The notes under the pieces were generated by a model. It ran no database searches. It was given only the letters and a program-made list of their open reading frames with translations, and was not told the DNA's origin. Shown piece after piece: positions 1 through 12,689 of a DNA stretch of 64,000 bases. The stretch is taken from the NCBI GenBank assembly GCA_000708835.1, contig DF237287.1:1-64000 (forward strand). Direction: 5' to 3'. The translations under genes were made by a program, and so were the position numbers. Numbering within the stretch: the first letter of the stretch is position 1; each line of letters opens with the position of its first letter. Source of the DNA: Klebsormidium nitens (lineage: Eukaryota > Streptophyta > Klebsormidiophyceae > Klebsormidiales > Klebsormidiaceae).

Positions 1-309
1 AACCCTCGTCGGGACGACTCGGTGGCTTAGGGGGGAAATAATGCATGACTATGAATTCCATACATAACCATACAACGAATTCATGTAGTTTCATCGCTTG
101 TCAATAAACACGAGCGCTCCGAAGTACCGAGCCTAATCAGATGCCGAGCCTGTATCGCATGACACGTTTGCAGCTTGCAGTGCGTATCCAAAATGCGAAG
201 CCATGTCCTTGGTAACTCTTGTATCTGATGCGTGCGAGCTGGAGGGGTTGCTATGAATGCAGACACATGAGACTCTCTTCGAAGGACGCATGTAGCTATC
301 ATGGTGGTC

Positions 310-3300
310 CTATAGAATCAACTTTTTTGGTTCTGTAGGGGACCTTGATCGGTGGCGCTTCTTGGGCTTGGCGGGGGTGCTGTGCACAGCCCCGTCATAT
401 GAGTGCCTCTGGTATTCCTCAAAGGCCTCTCTTACTTTGTCAGCCTGGCAGAAGGAAGAAGGATCCAAAGTAGGGCAGCTTTTGATGACTAGCGCGCAGC
501 TAACCGGCAATCGACAGCTTGGAGGCAGGTCGAAAGCAGTAGCAGTGAGTGCTAGACTCTACTTCCTTCCTTGGCCATTCAGTAGGACGCACACGCTTCA
601 ATACTGAATTCTCTCAATCAAGTCATCCATTGAGCGGGTAATCAGGTCAAGAGGGGGCCTTTAACGGCATGATGAAGGACGGTCTTGACTCACAATGTTT
701 GCTACAACCCGTAAGACGAACCACTGCAAGACGTTGCTCATAATGCAGCACTAGCAGAAGTGTGGCGCATAGCGATCAAGCTGCTGATGAGCAAGAAAAC
801 TCGTACCTTCGCAGGGTCCTTGGCGTACACCTTCACGATGTGCTCCTCAAAGACCTCGGGGAGCAGGTGGGAGACTTTGTGCTTCAGCATGAGGTACTTC
901 TCCGTTGAGTCGAACCGCTGCAAAAAGGCGACACGAGCAGGATCTTTCGGCAAGTGAGTCAAGGAACGGTCGGGTGCTGTGGAAGTGGAAGGGCTGGGTT
1001 TATGAGAGATCTCTTGACGCTGCAACTTAGAAAGGTATCTGGACCGTGCTAATGCACAGTCTTTGAACTCTAACTCTGTCACACCAAGGAGAGAGGAGAC
1101 ACGTGGAGAGGGAGAGGGAGAACTTACGTCGAAGAAGTGGACGCTGCAAGCACGAGACAGGAAAACATCAGCTACAACTCTCGAAGTTGAAAGCACGTTT
1201 TCCAACAGATACCAGGGGCCCTACAAAACTTGCAATCGGGCCCCGTCTGCGCAATGTCCCATGGATTGCTCTGGAATGTCTACTGTGCCCAAATCTGCAA
1301 ACACGCAAATTGGTTGCTGCGCATAGCAAACGCGCTGCGTGCTCACTTGTCCACAGGGTTCTTGTCTCCCAGAGCGTAGTTGATCTTCACGTTGGCGACT
1401 GCAATGTCGTCTGGCAGCAGTGCACCTTTTGATATCTGCAACCAAGAAGTCTGCGGGATGTTAATTTGAACCACAACTTCCCCATCCTCAATGCATCCGC
1501 ACAACCTGGGCCAAAAATCCTGCTCTTTCTGACCGCTTGAAAGATGCTGGGGACAGACATCAGGAAAAGTCTGCTCTTTCTTACCGTCTGAAAGATGCTG
1601 GGCCGAGAGTTTAGGTAAAAGAGGCTGGCATGAGCCTTTTATGATCAACAGAAGGCGCTCTGCCTAGTACCCTTCAGTCGAACAAGAAGCGAAGTCCAAC
1701 CTCACCGCCGCAATGTGGGCCGGTGTGACTTTCTCGCTCTTCCTGGGGCAGTCCTTGGGCTTGACGTACGAAGCACAGTAGCGGTAAAGATCCCTCTTCC
1801 GCAGCCTTTCAATGATCTTCCGTGAGGCTGCGAGCTCGGGTGCGTCGGAAACCTCGATCTTCTTCAAGATCGTATCGTCGAGCTGTCAAAACAAAAATCG
1901 ATCGGTGCGGAGCATCGGAATGATTTTAAGTTCGATCTAAACAAGAGACCCCCAACCCGGCTTCTCGCGTGAGTCCAGCTGCAGGAATAGGCACCCAACG
2001 CTGAATGTTTGATTGCAGCTCAAACAAAGACGAGTACTTTGAAGCCTTCGAATCTTTCTCACGACCAACCTACTCGGCAAACTGATAAGCAGAAAGAAGC
2101 CTCTTTACAGCTCTTGACAGGACCCCTTTCAAAGAGCTGCAGTCTTGGAGTTGTTGAGTCAAGGCCTCTTGCAATCCCGGAGTCTTACAATACTTGAAAG
2201 TGGCGAATTTGTCTGTGAACTTACCTTCCAGTAGGTTGCGGGGTCGTTGACAGTCTCCGTGAACTTCAGGTAAGGGTCTGCCAGAGACAGAGCATCCGTG
2301 ATCATGGCTTCGACAGCCTGCATAGAGATGCTTCCGCAGTCAGCCATGCTACAAAGATAGTCTCGACGATCTCCCGAGGAATCCGACGCAATCACGGAAA
2401 CGAGACAAACTCGAGCTGAAAAGATGGAATAGGTGTTCCAAGTGGCAGTTTTTAGTAGCAATCCTGCCTCACCTTGACCTTGTCATGGGTATATACAGTC
2501 CTGTAAAGCCGTGCTCTTGTCGCGAACAGGTGGTACAAGTTGTCACCTGCAAGAAGTGGCTTGTAGATTAAGTAGGCTCTTTTGGCGCAGGCTCTTACCT
2601 CGCGAATTTCACAACCTTAGTAATTCAACCAGTAAAAAGCTGTTTGATTCTGAAAAGGCGAAACAGGCACTCCAGCCAGATTCTCGCCAAACGATTCGCA
2701 GAGAGCACGTCAAATGGCTTTAAAGGGCCAGACAGTGAAAGTTGGGTAAAGACGAGCTATTTCGCCAAGTCCTTTTTAGACGACCAAGAGAGAGCAGCGG
2801 GAGTACCAGCGAACGGTCAAAGGCACATAAGGAGACGTAATCCGGGCCGAGGGAAACGACTTAATGCATGGCCGCTGACAGAAGGCAACGCGAGCTCACA
2901 TTGTTTCTGCCTGAAGCATATCTCGTTGTCAATCACCTTCATGCCCATAATGAGCCTGGAGACACATAGTGGGTGTAAGAAGCAGATATGCACGCGTCTC
3001 AGAAAATAACACACGGATGAGATAACAGCGAAAGAGCGATCGCTTTGATCTGACAGCATTTGCTAGGCAGACGGCAAGCCCTGCCACTCGAAAGATCCAA
3101 TTAGCGCTGGCATGGAGGCTCCAGCGTAATTTTACGAAGCAGCCAGAGAAAGTGCAAGACAAGTTCGGCTACACATAACTTCCGTCAAAACCTTGTAGGA
3201 CGCTCGTAGGACAATGTGTTGGACTCCATTCTTACCTCTCATATGAGTAACCTGACTCGACCCCACTGTTTCTACAGTCCCGGGCTATGTAGTCAAACTT

Positions 3301-5578
3301 ATCTACGTCAATGCTGTTCCGGACGTTTGCAACGACGTCGAAGAGGAACCGCTTGTTATCGTGCTGCATGTTCCAGCATCACATGAGTTCGAACATGTTT
3401 CGAACGGGAGGTCGAACAATGATAATGACTGTGTATACTCAAAGGCTCGACGAGGGAATGCCTTCCCTTTTCAAAAAGACGGTATGATGATCCAGAAAGA
3501 GCAAAGATTGAAGGCTGGGAAATTGCTGACTCCAAAGTGGCGAGAATGGCCGGACTGTATCTATCAGAAGAACCTCAACCTTTGACGTCGATTGAGAACC
3601 TGTACTTGATTCCATTTCACTTTGCTGCAACGCCACCTCACCTCATCAGGAAGGACTACCGTCCCAAGAATAAGATCCTGCACAGACAGGGGAGTGAAAT
3701 GGTGTGGGACAACATGCCGCCTTCTTATCCTCAAACTTCGAGATACTCTGCAGAACAAGTGAATGTTTCCCCGTCCGAAGAGCATTGTCCTTCACTCAAG
3801 AAACTCTGGCATACCCAAAGATACCTACCTATCTGAGTTTCTAACCTCACCTTCACACGCTTCAGAAGAGCCGGAGGGATGTCGACATTGTAAGTTTCCA
3901 CGATATAATCCAGCATCTTGGTGGACATGTGCTCGTGCTTCCAATCTTCAAGGGCTGGAATCTTGGAGAGGATCTCGTTGTCAAACACTGCAGAGGACAG
4001 CGCCGAGAAATGGCTTCATGAGAGCAACAGGGACGACCAGTTGTTGCCTAAGCTACATGAAAGCTACTGTTCAGGGGCCATGCAGACCCATCCAGTTCCA
4101 AATTTACATGCTACTGTGGATCAGGAGAGCTTTCCATATTCGTCCGAATTAGTGACAGGTCTGACTCAATCAATTAATGAAAGTGCTGAACAAGGATCTT
4201 CAAATGCAACCAATGGTAGGACTTCAAAAGCTCACCATGAGAGAATGGTCCATGACCCAAGTCGTGGCAGAGTCCTGCGCAGTATAGACGGGAAAGGTAA
4301 AGACAACAGCATGTTTCTGGTTACTCTAACCTATGACTTGGCTGAAGCTGTCATTCTGGCATAGTGCCCTTTCGGCAGCTGTTTGCCGGAGATAGGTTTG
4401 CCAGGTCAGATGTCAGAGCGTTTGAATAGCAACAGCTGACAAAGCACAGTTTGGGAGCGTTCAGGGCACGGGCTCACCTGCTAGCATCAGGGCGCTTCTG
4501 TCGAATTCAGTCAGATCAAGCTCTGCTTGCTGGAAATGGCTCAGATGTTCATACACGTCCCCGGCTAACTTGTATGTTCCTGCACACATTGAGGACCAGT
4601 CAACATTTCAAAGACAGAAAGGCTTTTGAGGGCTTCTTGTCACATCCTCTAGGATCACTCGATTAGTGTGTGGTCTCAACTGTAAGTACGGTTTTACTCA
4701 CCAAGCGAGTGTTCAAAGCGGGTGTGAATAGCTCCCGGGAACACGAAGCTGCAGCAACCTAGTTGCTTGATGTCTCTCAACCTGCAGAGACAGGTAAGAA
4801 CTTCAGTCCTGTCCATTGCAATGATGTGACCGTTTGATAGCGATCAAAATGTGATGCCAAACCGATCAAGCATGCCCCGTGTACCAAGAAAACTTTTGTG
4901 TTTGTAAAGCATACGGTGAAGGGATCATGCCACGGACTTTAAGTTGGACTAAATAGACTCCTGGTCAGGAGGGGGCTCACCGTTGGAATGGTGGTGTGTC
5001 AATGATCTGGAGGGCCACCTACAGCAAACGACCGAGGTCTGATGAGGCCAATGTCTGGTGCTTTGTAAGCTCCTAACCCACCTTACGTGACATGCAATCT
5101 TTCAGCTGAATGAATTGATTGCTCTAATGAGGGAACTGAAGTCTCACCAGGTCAGGGCACTGCTTCTACAGTGGGGGGCTAAGCACTACTTTGACAGCAT
5201 TGTGAGCGAGGTCAGCTCTGTACTCACCGGATCTAAAGATATTGTTCCGTGCACATTGTCATGAATCTCTTTTGTTCGTGCGGTTCTGTGCGCCTGCACC
5301 AGCGGGCGGTTCGCTTGCTGGGACATGGTGAAATCATCCTCTTCTAGAAAGCCGTTCATTTTTGTAGCACAATCCACTCCCCCAGCTTTACCTGCAGATG
5401 CATAAACTTTCTCAGCACTATCTAACATGCAAGTCTCACCATCTTTGCCTTCGCAAATGTTTGAGGCTCTGTGGCTGCTCAAAGCGTCAGAAATGGTCAA
5501 TAGAATGCTATTCTTATGACGAAGATTGAGTTCCAGTGCTGACATTTGCTTTTCAACCCACCTATTAGCAGCAATCAT
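310..5578 (-). CDS. SAMHD1: SAMHD1/VEN4-like HD-domain dNTP triphosphohydrolase
   Basis: Hydrolyses dNTPs to deoxynucleosides and triphosphate, limiting the dNTP pool; plant homologues (VEN4) act in nucleotide balance. I read 16 exons in gene order: 5578-5228, 5018-4981, 4781-4702, 4579-4478, 4274-4236, 3987-3851, 3677-3642, 3363-3236, 2955-2900, 2546-2473, 2317-2225, 1882-1706, 1435-1347, 1143-1128, 917-807, 444-310. All phases agree and give 553 aa. Seen motifs: [11 protein letters not shown] at the end of exon 1, [26 protein letters not shown], the metal-binding HD in [22 protein letters not shown] and ARDC; these match the family's metal and catalytic His/Asp set, so it should be active. 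The C-terminal region (RRDLYRY-like block, [21 protein letters not shown]) ends in a basic, NLS-like tail KPKKRHR. No SAM domain is visible; the first ~100 aa are unrecognised. The start is the first ATG in the exon 1 frame; an upstream exon is possible. Confidence 0.92.
1520..1610. repeat. 51-bp tandem duplication in SAMHD1 intron
   Basis: Two direct copies of a block beginning CTGCTCTTTCT and containing GAAAGATGCTGG start at 1520 and 1571. They lie in the intron between exons 12 and 13 (1436-1705) and do not resemble either exon. Confidence 0.75.
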
Positions 5579-8023
5579 AGCACCACTACCAATTGCCGCT
5601 CGTTGCACTCTCGCATATGCAAATGATACGGGTGATCCAAATAGCTATGTTTCAAGTGGTAAAAACATCAATACAGGATGAAGTAGTAGAAAGGCCATCA
5701 GGTGAGGTACTTACAAGTCTTTCAATCCAGCTCACTTTCGACAGCCCCTTTCTTTTTGCATTGGACCTGTGTGCTTTGCTCGATCCTGTCACGCCGCTCA
5801 AGTAAGCCCACCTTTTCAGCAGAAAACTGAGCCTTGCTAAATGGACGGCATTGAGAAGCCCTTTCTCCCTTGTCAGAACAAGAGGAAATCAGCTCAACCT
5901 TGACGCGTAGACAGCATTGGACAGAAGATTGTAGCCTCAAGAATCAAAGCCAGCTCAAACTCAAGGCGACCATCCCCAAGCTTGCACCTGGAAGTTGAAC
6001 ACTGTGACTTGAATAGTTGGACGTTCAGAATTGAATTAATCATATGCATCGTTGCGGACGTTTGGAAAAGCCAGAAATCCGACGCGTACGAAACGTACCA
6101 AATTTGGAAAGCACGCCGACGTTGGTCGGAGATCCGACGCGCGCATTACTAGTCAAAGCCGCGCGCATACTAGGTATGTCTGGTAATGGTAAAACGTCGA
6201 CGTGCCTGTCGTCGTAATTAATAAGGCATCCAGCTTTCTGGGGGATCCCGCAGAAATTGCGGCCACCTCAATGATGACCGTTCGATGACCACCGAGGCCC
6301 GACGGATCCTACCGGTATGTGACCTGGAGGTCTTCGGTACTCGACGCTAATGTTTCGCTACAGTCTGCTGGGCCACGGCCCACAAGCCGTACAGGTTAAG
6401 TTTCAGTTTAGATTACTGCCGGACGATCCGCGTATGGCTGTGTTCGATCTGTTCTTGGTCCGATCGGACCCTTTGCTCGGCGCTTCTAGAATGTGAGCTG
6501 GCCGAGCGAAATTTGGTAACGAATCAGGTCTCTCTCTGTGAAACCATCCCCGGGGATTTTAGCCAGGCAATTCTCGCCCTGCCAGATCTATCACCTTATC
6601 GGAGTCGAATAGAACCGAAGGAAGCGGAGATGATGAGATGGAAGATCGATACATCCCAAATCCTCAAATATGCATACCGTAATTCCAAATCCATCAGGTA
6701 GAATCAACCAGCCTCACCCCGGCCGGGCGGTTGCTTGTTTTTACCCCGGTCGGACACAACATGCCCGGTTTCGAATTGTATGTACTATGGCGCCATGAGG
6801 GCGCCATGTACGTCCGCTTATAGAAATCAACCGAGCTGACTTCAGCAGCCAACCGAGCTTCAAGGACTGTTCCCCCGGTGCAGGAGGTTAACCGTTACTG
6901 ACAACCGGTACGTGATTCTTACACACCGTACCCATGGGCAAGTAAAATCGTACGCCCAATAACCCAGGTATGTACGGTGCTTCCAATTACGGTATCATGG
7001 TCGCGGTGTAAAACGGTCACGGGTAGCCCGCGAGTACCAAACCGGTACCTCCTAGCTGACCAGCTGGAGATGTGTTGCCACGCTAGCTTGCACTAACACT
7101 AAGATAAGCTCCCGGGGGAGGGGTGCGGTTAGTCTGGGGGTTAGGGTGGGTGCGGGTGCGAAGGGCGTGACAAGAATCATTTGGTTAGGCCTTTTACTTT
7201 GGGCTCCCGGGAGCTGCGGTATGTATCTTGGTGCAAGCGGCGTTGCCAGTATTACCTACCTAAATTGCCATGGGCTTGCAAGTTGCATGCCGGCATGCAT
7301 GGGGACCGGGCCGCCCCACTTGGAAATCATCCTGCGGCTGCTTGTCAACTTGGCTTGCGTACACCCCTCCCAGATCTGGACAGGTGTATGAGGTCTACTG
7401 TAGTCTACCAATCCGTACGAACGTAACCGTCCATGGGGGCTGGCCGCCAGTGCACTCTCCCCAAAAGTTTTGCTAAAATGACGAGACATCCGCTGCTCAG
7501 AGCAGTGCCGTTGCCATCCGTGGAATTGACATTCATGATTGCTTTGAAGCCCCATCGAACAGCTCATGAATGTTTGGCGGCCCACCATTACTTCTTCGTA
7601 TAGGACCTAGCTGTGGTGGTGCTCGAGCAAGGTTGCTCCTTGCAGCAGTGGTACTCGTGCTATGTCTTCCCGAGCGCTTTGACATGAAGCGAGCTGATAC
7701 TCCGAGTACCTGAATCTGGCAACGATGTGACAGGAAGAGGAAGTGGTCACCCGGTGCTTTTGGCTGAGGGCCAGGGGCTGAGCTCGCGTCCTGTCCGATG
7801 CATCCTGTCTGGTGCATGTTCTGCTCTGTTTCCACCAACGCATCTGGGAAGTGCCACCCGTTCTCCCCAAGACGTCCTCACCTCGGTGGCAGCAACGGTG
7901 AAAATTCAAGGGTTTCTTACTGCACCGGACAGGATATAGAGTCCTACATGCAAGCAGAGCAACAATGACATGTCTTGCATTCTGTGGGTATACCAATCCA
8001 GCTGCTTTGATTGCTGGTACTGA
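5579..8023. other. Shared upstream region of SAMHD1-like and TPX2-like genes, no gene seen
   Basis: About 2.4 kb between two divergent genes. Open frames here are short, start on non-ATG codons or overlap on both strands, and none shows a family motif. It should hold both promoters. It contains a G-tract motif at 7128-7160. The stretch near 6000-7050 has irregular repeated words around CCGGTACG and CGTACC but no clear terminal repeats or transposase. Confidence 0.6.
7128..7160 (+). repeat. G-quadruplex-type motif, copy 1
   Basis: The plus strand reads G5-TTA-G3-T-G3-TGC-G3, four G runs with loops of 1 to 3 bases, which fits the standard G-quadruplex consensus. The preceding bases GGTTAGT are shared with a second copy on the minus strand near 43955. 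It lies about 0.9 kb upstream of the TPX2-like gene. Confidence 0.7.
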
Positions 8024-10915
8024 ATGGCCGGCGAGGAGTTTCAAGTGTGGAACGCAGGAAGGGAGTTCTCCATGGGGGGCGAGCTCCAAGGGCCGGAGGC
8101 GGCTGGTATCATCGATCCGTTTTACGAATGCATGGATTGCCCCATGTTTGTGGACTTCACGCAGCCGGACAGAATATCGGAAGAGGATCTCCAAACATGG
8201 TTTGAGATGTATATTGACAGAGAAGGTGAGCTGGCAGCACCTCATTTGACTGTGACCAATCTTAGAATCAGCTCTTGTAAGAGTAGCCAGAATGATAAGT
8301 CAGCTCCTTCTTGGGGAGAAGGGCCAAAGTCCGCGGTTGGTGTTTTCTCCGCACCGGTTGAGGCAAGGGCCAAGCTGAAGTCAAGTATGTAGGGGCCTGA
8401 GAAAAAGGGGCTCGGAGAAGTGTCCCTGGCCAGTGCATTATTGAGGTATGCGCAGTAGTTCACAGCATTGGTGCGGATGGCACTCTTGGCACAGGTTTCA
8501 GCTTGGTTTCGAGCATTGTTTGCAACGTAGGGCCAATGAAAGTTTGAAGAGAGTGGTTGTGGCTTGAGATGATATGATTGAATCCACTTCTAGCTGAAGG
8601 AATCTAACCACCCTTGATCTGCATGATGGTGTCATCATGGTTCATTGGTTCTGGAAGCAGGGAGGCATCATGCTTTTAGAAAGAGACGATTGTCAGGGAG
8701 CCCCCTTATGGGGTATTTTGCGTCAGCTGCTTTGACACATCTTCTTTTGCCAATTCAGAGAATTTTAAGAGTATGGCTCGGATTGATATAGCTCACACCT
8801 TCCCAGCGTCAATCTGTCCCTGACTCTAACTTATTTTGCTTTCACTTCTGTATATGACAAAAATTCCTAGGTTCCCAGATCCGGGTGCCCTGGTTTGCTA
8901 TAACATCTTTCTGGTTCAACAGCTGTTGTTTCAGCTCGTCCATGGTCGATGGAATCCAGACAGGTGCTCAGATAATTCACATGGAGGTGTTTTGCTCAAC
9001 CTTGCGGTTCTCTTATGCAGTGATTAAGGGGCGTATGTCCCTCAGCAGATCACCCATGTCTATGCATAGATTGATCTCTTCCCCCTCTACTTTTAGCAGC
9101 ATCATTCAAGGCGGAATTTTAGTTGCTCTGCAAAACAAAGTTTTCTTGCCTGTCGTTCGAAGTTGTCAACTTTTCCAGGTATTTGTAACATACTTTTCTA
9201 GAGACTGTCTTAGAGCTCTATCGTCGTTGGGAACACTGTATATCCAACAGCTCCCATGCCTTGCTTTTCTTCCTCTGCCTGTGTAAGGATGTGAATCCTG
9301 TCGCCCTTTCATTAAGTGCTTTCCAATCCACAGGCTAATATTCAGTGCAGGGTCAACTGACATCTCTCTCTTCGAAATTTCTTGGTACGTTTCTGTTTCG
9401 ACTGACCAACAGTAACCCTTTCATTTGCAAAGAGAAACATTTGAACCCTGTCATTAGTTGGAATGCCCCTTCCTTGCAGATTGAAAAGGACAACCTTTAT
9501 CCACCGCTTTTCTATTAGTGTGCCAGCCTTGGCGCTTCTAATATGTTCCTGTACCAATATCAGTCCTGGACTTCCCTGCCGCTTCGAAATTGCCCCTTTG
9601 TTGAGCTGCCAGCTGAGCTCTCCGTTCCCGCTATGCCTTCAGCTAAACGGTTTGCCTGTCAGGGGCTGCCTTCCCTGTGACAAAAAAGTAAGCCCAGTGA
9701 TCCTCATGTCCTACTTCCATGTTCTACTAGCGTGACTAATCCTTGCCCCGCCCTATTTTTGTCTCAGTCGGCAAGCCCCGGAGCTACCCCCTGTTCCGGG
9801 ACCCCATCATGGACCTCGCCCTCTGCGAATTGGAGGTTGAGCGTCTCCTCAAAGGCGCCCCGCCTTCTGGCCTGCGCCCCTTCCAGATAAACCAAACCCC
9901 CCCCAGGCAGAGGGCCACTTCCAAGGCCATTGCCACCCCCCCTCGGCAGAGAATTAACCCTACGGCGAGCTCCAGCCCGCCCCGCCACGGCAGCCCATCC
10001 GGCAGCCCCAACTCGGTGCTCTGTGCGCAGCCCCTTCGGAGGTCCAAATCGAGCAAAGGCTCCGCGTGGAGCCAGCCCTCAAAGGCGTCCGAATCCTACA
10101 GGCGTCCGGCGTTCGGGCCTGCTGACGTCAGCAGGACGTCGAAGTGGGGCCTGGTCACGTCGCTGAGCAAGTCGGCCGACCTGGGGTCTCCCAGAACGAA
10201 GCGCGCGCCCGAGCCGGCGCGGGTGTCCGAACCAAAGTTGGCCTTCAAGGTGCGTTTGGCGTCCAAACCAGAGCTGGCGTCCGAACTTTCTCAGGCGTCC
10301 GAACTTGGAGCGTGCCCAAAGCGGTACATGCTGCCAACTGCGGCGTCCATCCGAAAGCAGAGCCCAAAGGCATCCCGCCCCGTCAAGCCGTCAGCGGACG
10401 GCCTCGAGGGGGATCCCTCTGGGCGACGGCCGAAGTGGCAGCTGCCCTCCCCGGTGGTCCGGAGAACGACCCCCCGGCACAGCGTTGCGGCCAAGTCGAG
10501 GGCCGAGTCGAGTTGTGAGTGGAGTGCTCAGGCGCCGGGTTTGTCAAACCACTCTGGAAAGACTCCCGAATCCCAGAGCATCATAAAACATGTGGCCAAG
10601 GTCATGACCGGGCAGGGTTGTGAGCTGCCCGGGACTGTCAAGGGTCAGGACTTACCGCCGCCTGACCTCCAGAAGCGACCGGGACAGCCGGCACGCCCCC
10701 GCGTTGTGTTGCCGGAGCATGTGACGTACGCAAGTAGGAGCGCATATGATCTGGAGAAGCTCGCGGAGGAGCGGAAGGCTAGGTTGCGAGTGGAGTTGAA
10801 TCGCAGAGCGGGAGAGGGAGCCACGTGGCAGAGGCAACCGGCTGGCCTGGGCGTTCTCCCGGGCGGCGGGAGTAGCCGTTTTGACGAGCAGGCGCAATGG
10901 GTGCTGGCTCTGTAA
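8024..10915 (+). CDS. Basic, proline/serine-rich protein, possibly TPX2-like microtubule protein
   Basis: Two exons are proposed: 8024-8225 (ATG GCC GGC, ending at a GTGAGC donor, phase 1) and 9768-10915 (after TTTTTGTCTCAG). The join is in phase and gives 449 aa; additional exons in the 1.5-kb intron are possible. Exon 1 carries DCPMFVDFTQPD followed by an acidic helix and a WF pair, reminiscent of the N-terminal 'APxFxDF' motif of plant TPX2-family spindle proteins. Exon 2 is very GC-rich, basic and low in complexity, with repeated TPPRQR, SKAS and degenerate SELASE-like words, and ends in a charged helix EKLAEERKARLRVEL. That composition fits a microtubule-binding protein but is not diagnostic. 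Function is a guess from exon 1; the second exon is a long frame with a good acceptor. Confidence 0.4.
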
Positions 10916-12329
10916 TGCAGTAACGCGTAGGGGCAGGAGACATCCGCACGTTATCACCTCGATAGCGGCGCGTCCTAATGACAGTTAATGCGGCTTCTAA
11001 CATGACCAAGTTTTGGAAGCAAACAGTCAAAGTCTGGTCAAGCTCGTTGCATGGGCAGGCCACTCGTGCTGATCTGTGGTCGTAGGTGCATACGATTCCT
11101 GACGCTTCACCTCTGAAGAGGTTACTTATAGGTGAGGGAAACAGAGTCTGATTCCAACTAACAATACCAGTAGCAAGTGTTGCAGTGCAAGTTAGTGTAG
11201 AAGCGTCAGAGTACGTATACAACTAACCGATAATCTGTTAGCTAGCTCAGACATGGTGTGCGCTGGTTTCGATCATGTTGTGCACCTAACTCGAGTGCAC
11301 CTAACCATCGTGCACAGACTCGAGCTGATTTGCAACACGAAGGTGTTGAAGAAGGAATACCAGGCTACAATCGCTTTGTTTCGGTGCGCACCATGGTTTT
11401 TGCAGAAGAACGTTGCGGCCGCTTAGTTGGCAGGTTCATGAATCTGTTTGGTGCAAATACTGCATGTGCAGTCGGAGTGAAGCAAGGTTGGTGCTGGCTA
11501 CGTACTCTGCGCATGGATCACGATATGCGTATGTGCAGGCCTGAAGCTTTTCGCGGATTCGGAACATCTACGAACGAGCTCCGCAGCTCCATTAAAGCGC
11601 CATCAACTTTCAACCACTTTAGTGACTGCGGCCTGCAATCCGCTTAATTTGCCAATACCGCGTCAAGCTTGCGACTTTTCTGCACAGCCCAGCTGGTAAT
11701 GAGTGCGCATTATACAATATATAGCGTGTCCTAGCATGGCCTTATCATCATTTGACTGCAAAATCGGTCCACGTGATTATGCGTGTTCGTGGCGCCAAAA
11801 GTGACTCCCATTGGCTTTCGCTAGATATACGGTACTTCGTGCAACGGACAAGAGGCCAGCAGGCAAGTGCAACGGTATGCCTTGCAAATTAATGACATGT
11901 GCGCATCGATTTGAAACCACGGGTGTAAATGATAAGCTGAGCTCGACATGTCCTGAAGTACAAGCTTGCAGGCCCCTTTGAGGATCGAGGGTCAAAGGAC
12001 TGGAACGATCATACCTACTGGGACCAAACGGGTCTTATGCTTCGCCGTAACCTTGTACATTTGACGAGGGGGACAGTCGCGCGCGCAGGTCAGAAACAGC
12101 AGGTTGGTGCAAGTCAGCTCGAAAACTGGCCAGGAGATCACCGAGATTTACTAAGAGCCCGGCTTTTCTTAGTGCATGAATAGGTGCTGTAGTCAGGCAC
12201 ACAAATGAAGGGGGGCTTCTGCTGGTGTATACCTTCCCTTTATCAAGTTACGATGCATGTATGGGGGCCCCTTGATATGTTGTTCGCCTGCCTTTGTAAG
12301 GCGTGCAAATCCGCGCTACATGACTATCT
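10916..12329. other. Intergenic, nothing recognised
   Basis: An open frame at 11258-11647 (129 aa) has no motif, no splice support and ordinary composition, so I do not call it. No RNA gene or repeat of note was seen apart from a short doubling of GTGCACCTAAC near 11281-11305. Confidence 0.5.
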
Positions 12330-12689
12330 TCACGGGCCTGATGCTGTGCTGGTATTTCCCCGCGCCACATTTGTTGCTGTGTCCCTCCTAGGAGCCACAG
12401 TTACTGGGTCTAAAGCCGCTCCGATCTGGGAGAGGCGCCAGAAAAGAAGGCCTATAGCTCCCAGGACCAGAACCCTTATCTCAGAGTGACTGAGAGTGTC
12501 TTCGCCGCAGACGAATGAAAGAAAGAGAATGTAGAGCGCAGCCCACCCAAATAGGGGCCACAGCAGAAACGCGCCGATCCTTAACCACTTCGGAAGTGCA
12601 GAGAGGGGGGTGCCCCAAAGGGTAGGCTCGTTGTCAACCGTTGGCGCTCTTGTGTACGTCCCCTGTGTTCCCGCTTCCTTGCTAGCCAT
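12330..12689 (-). CDS. Small two-helix membrane protein, unrecognised
   Basis: A 119-aa frame from the ATG at 12689 (MASKEAGTQG) to a stop at 12330. Two hydrophobic stretches are visible: one around IGAFLLWPLFGWAALYILFL and one around IRVLVLGAIGLLFW, joined by a short loop holding CGED, with a polar C-terminal tail rich in Thr, Ala and Arg. The frame stays open upstream to 12833 with an Arg/Ser-rich stretch, which could be part of a targeting peptide encoded with an upstream exon. I do not recognise the family; an integral organelle or endomembrane protein is the most that can be inferred. No splice partners were found. Confidence 0.4.
   Translation of the reverse strand: MASKEAGTQGTYTRAPTVDNEPTLWGTPLSALPKWLRIGAFLLWPLFGWAALYILFLSFVCGEDTLSHSEIRVLVLGAIGLLFWRLSQIGAALDPVTVAPRRDTATNVARGNTSTASGP

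Noticed and set aside
7607-8245. 212-aa minus-strand open frame
   Set aside because: It overlaps the proposed TPX2-like exon on the other strand, starts on a poor codon and has no motif.
11258-11647. 129-aa open frame as a gene
   Set aside because: No recognisable motif, no support from splicing or composition.
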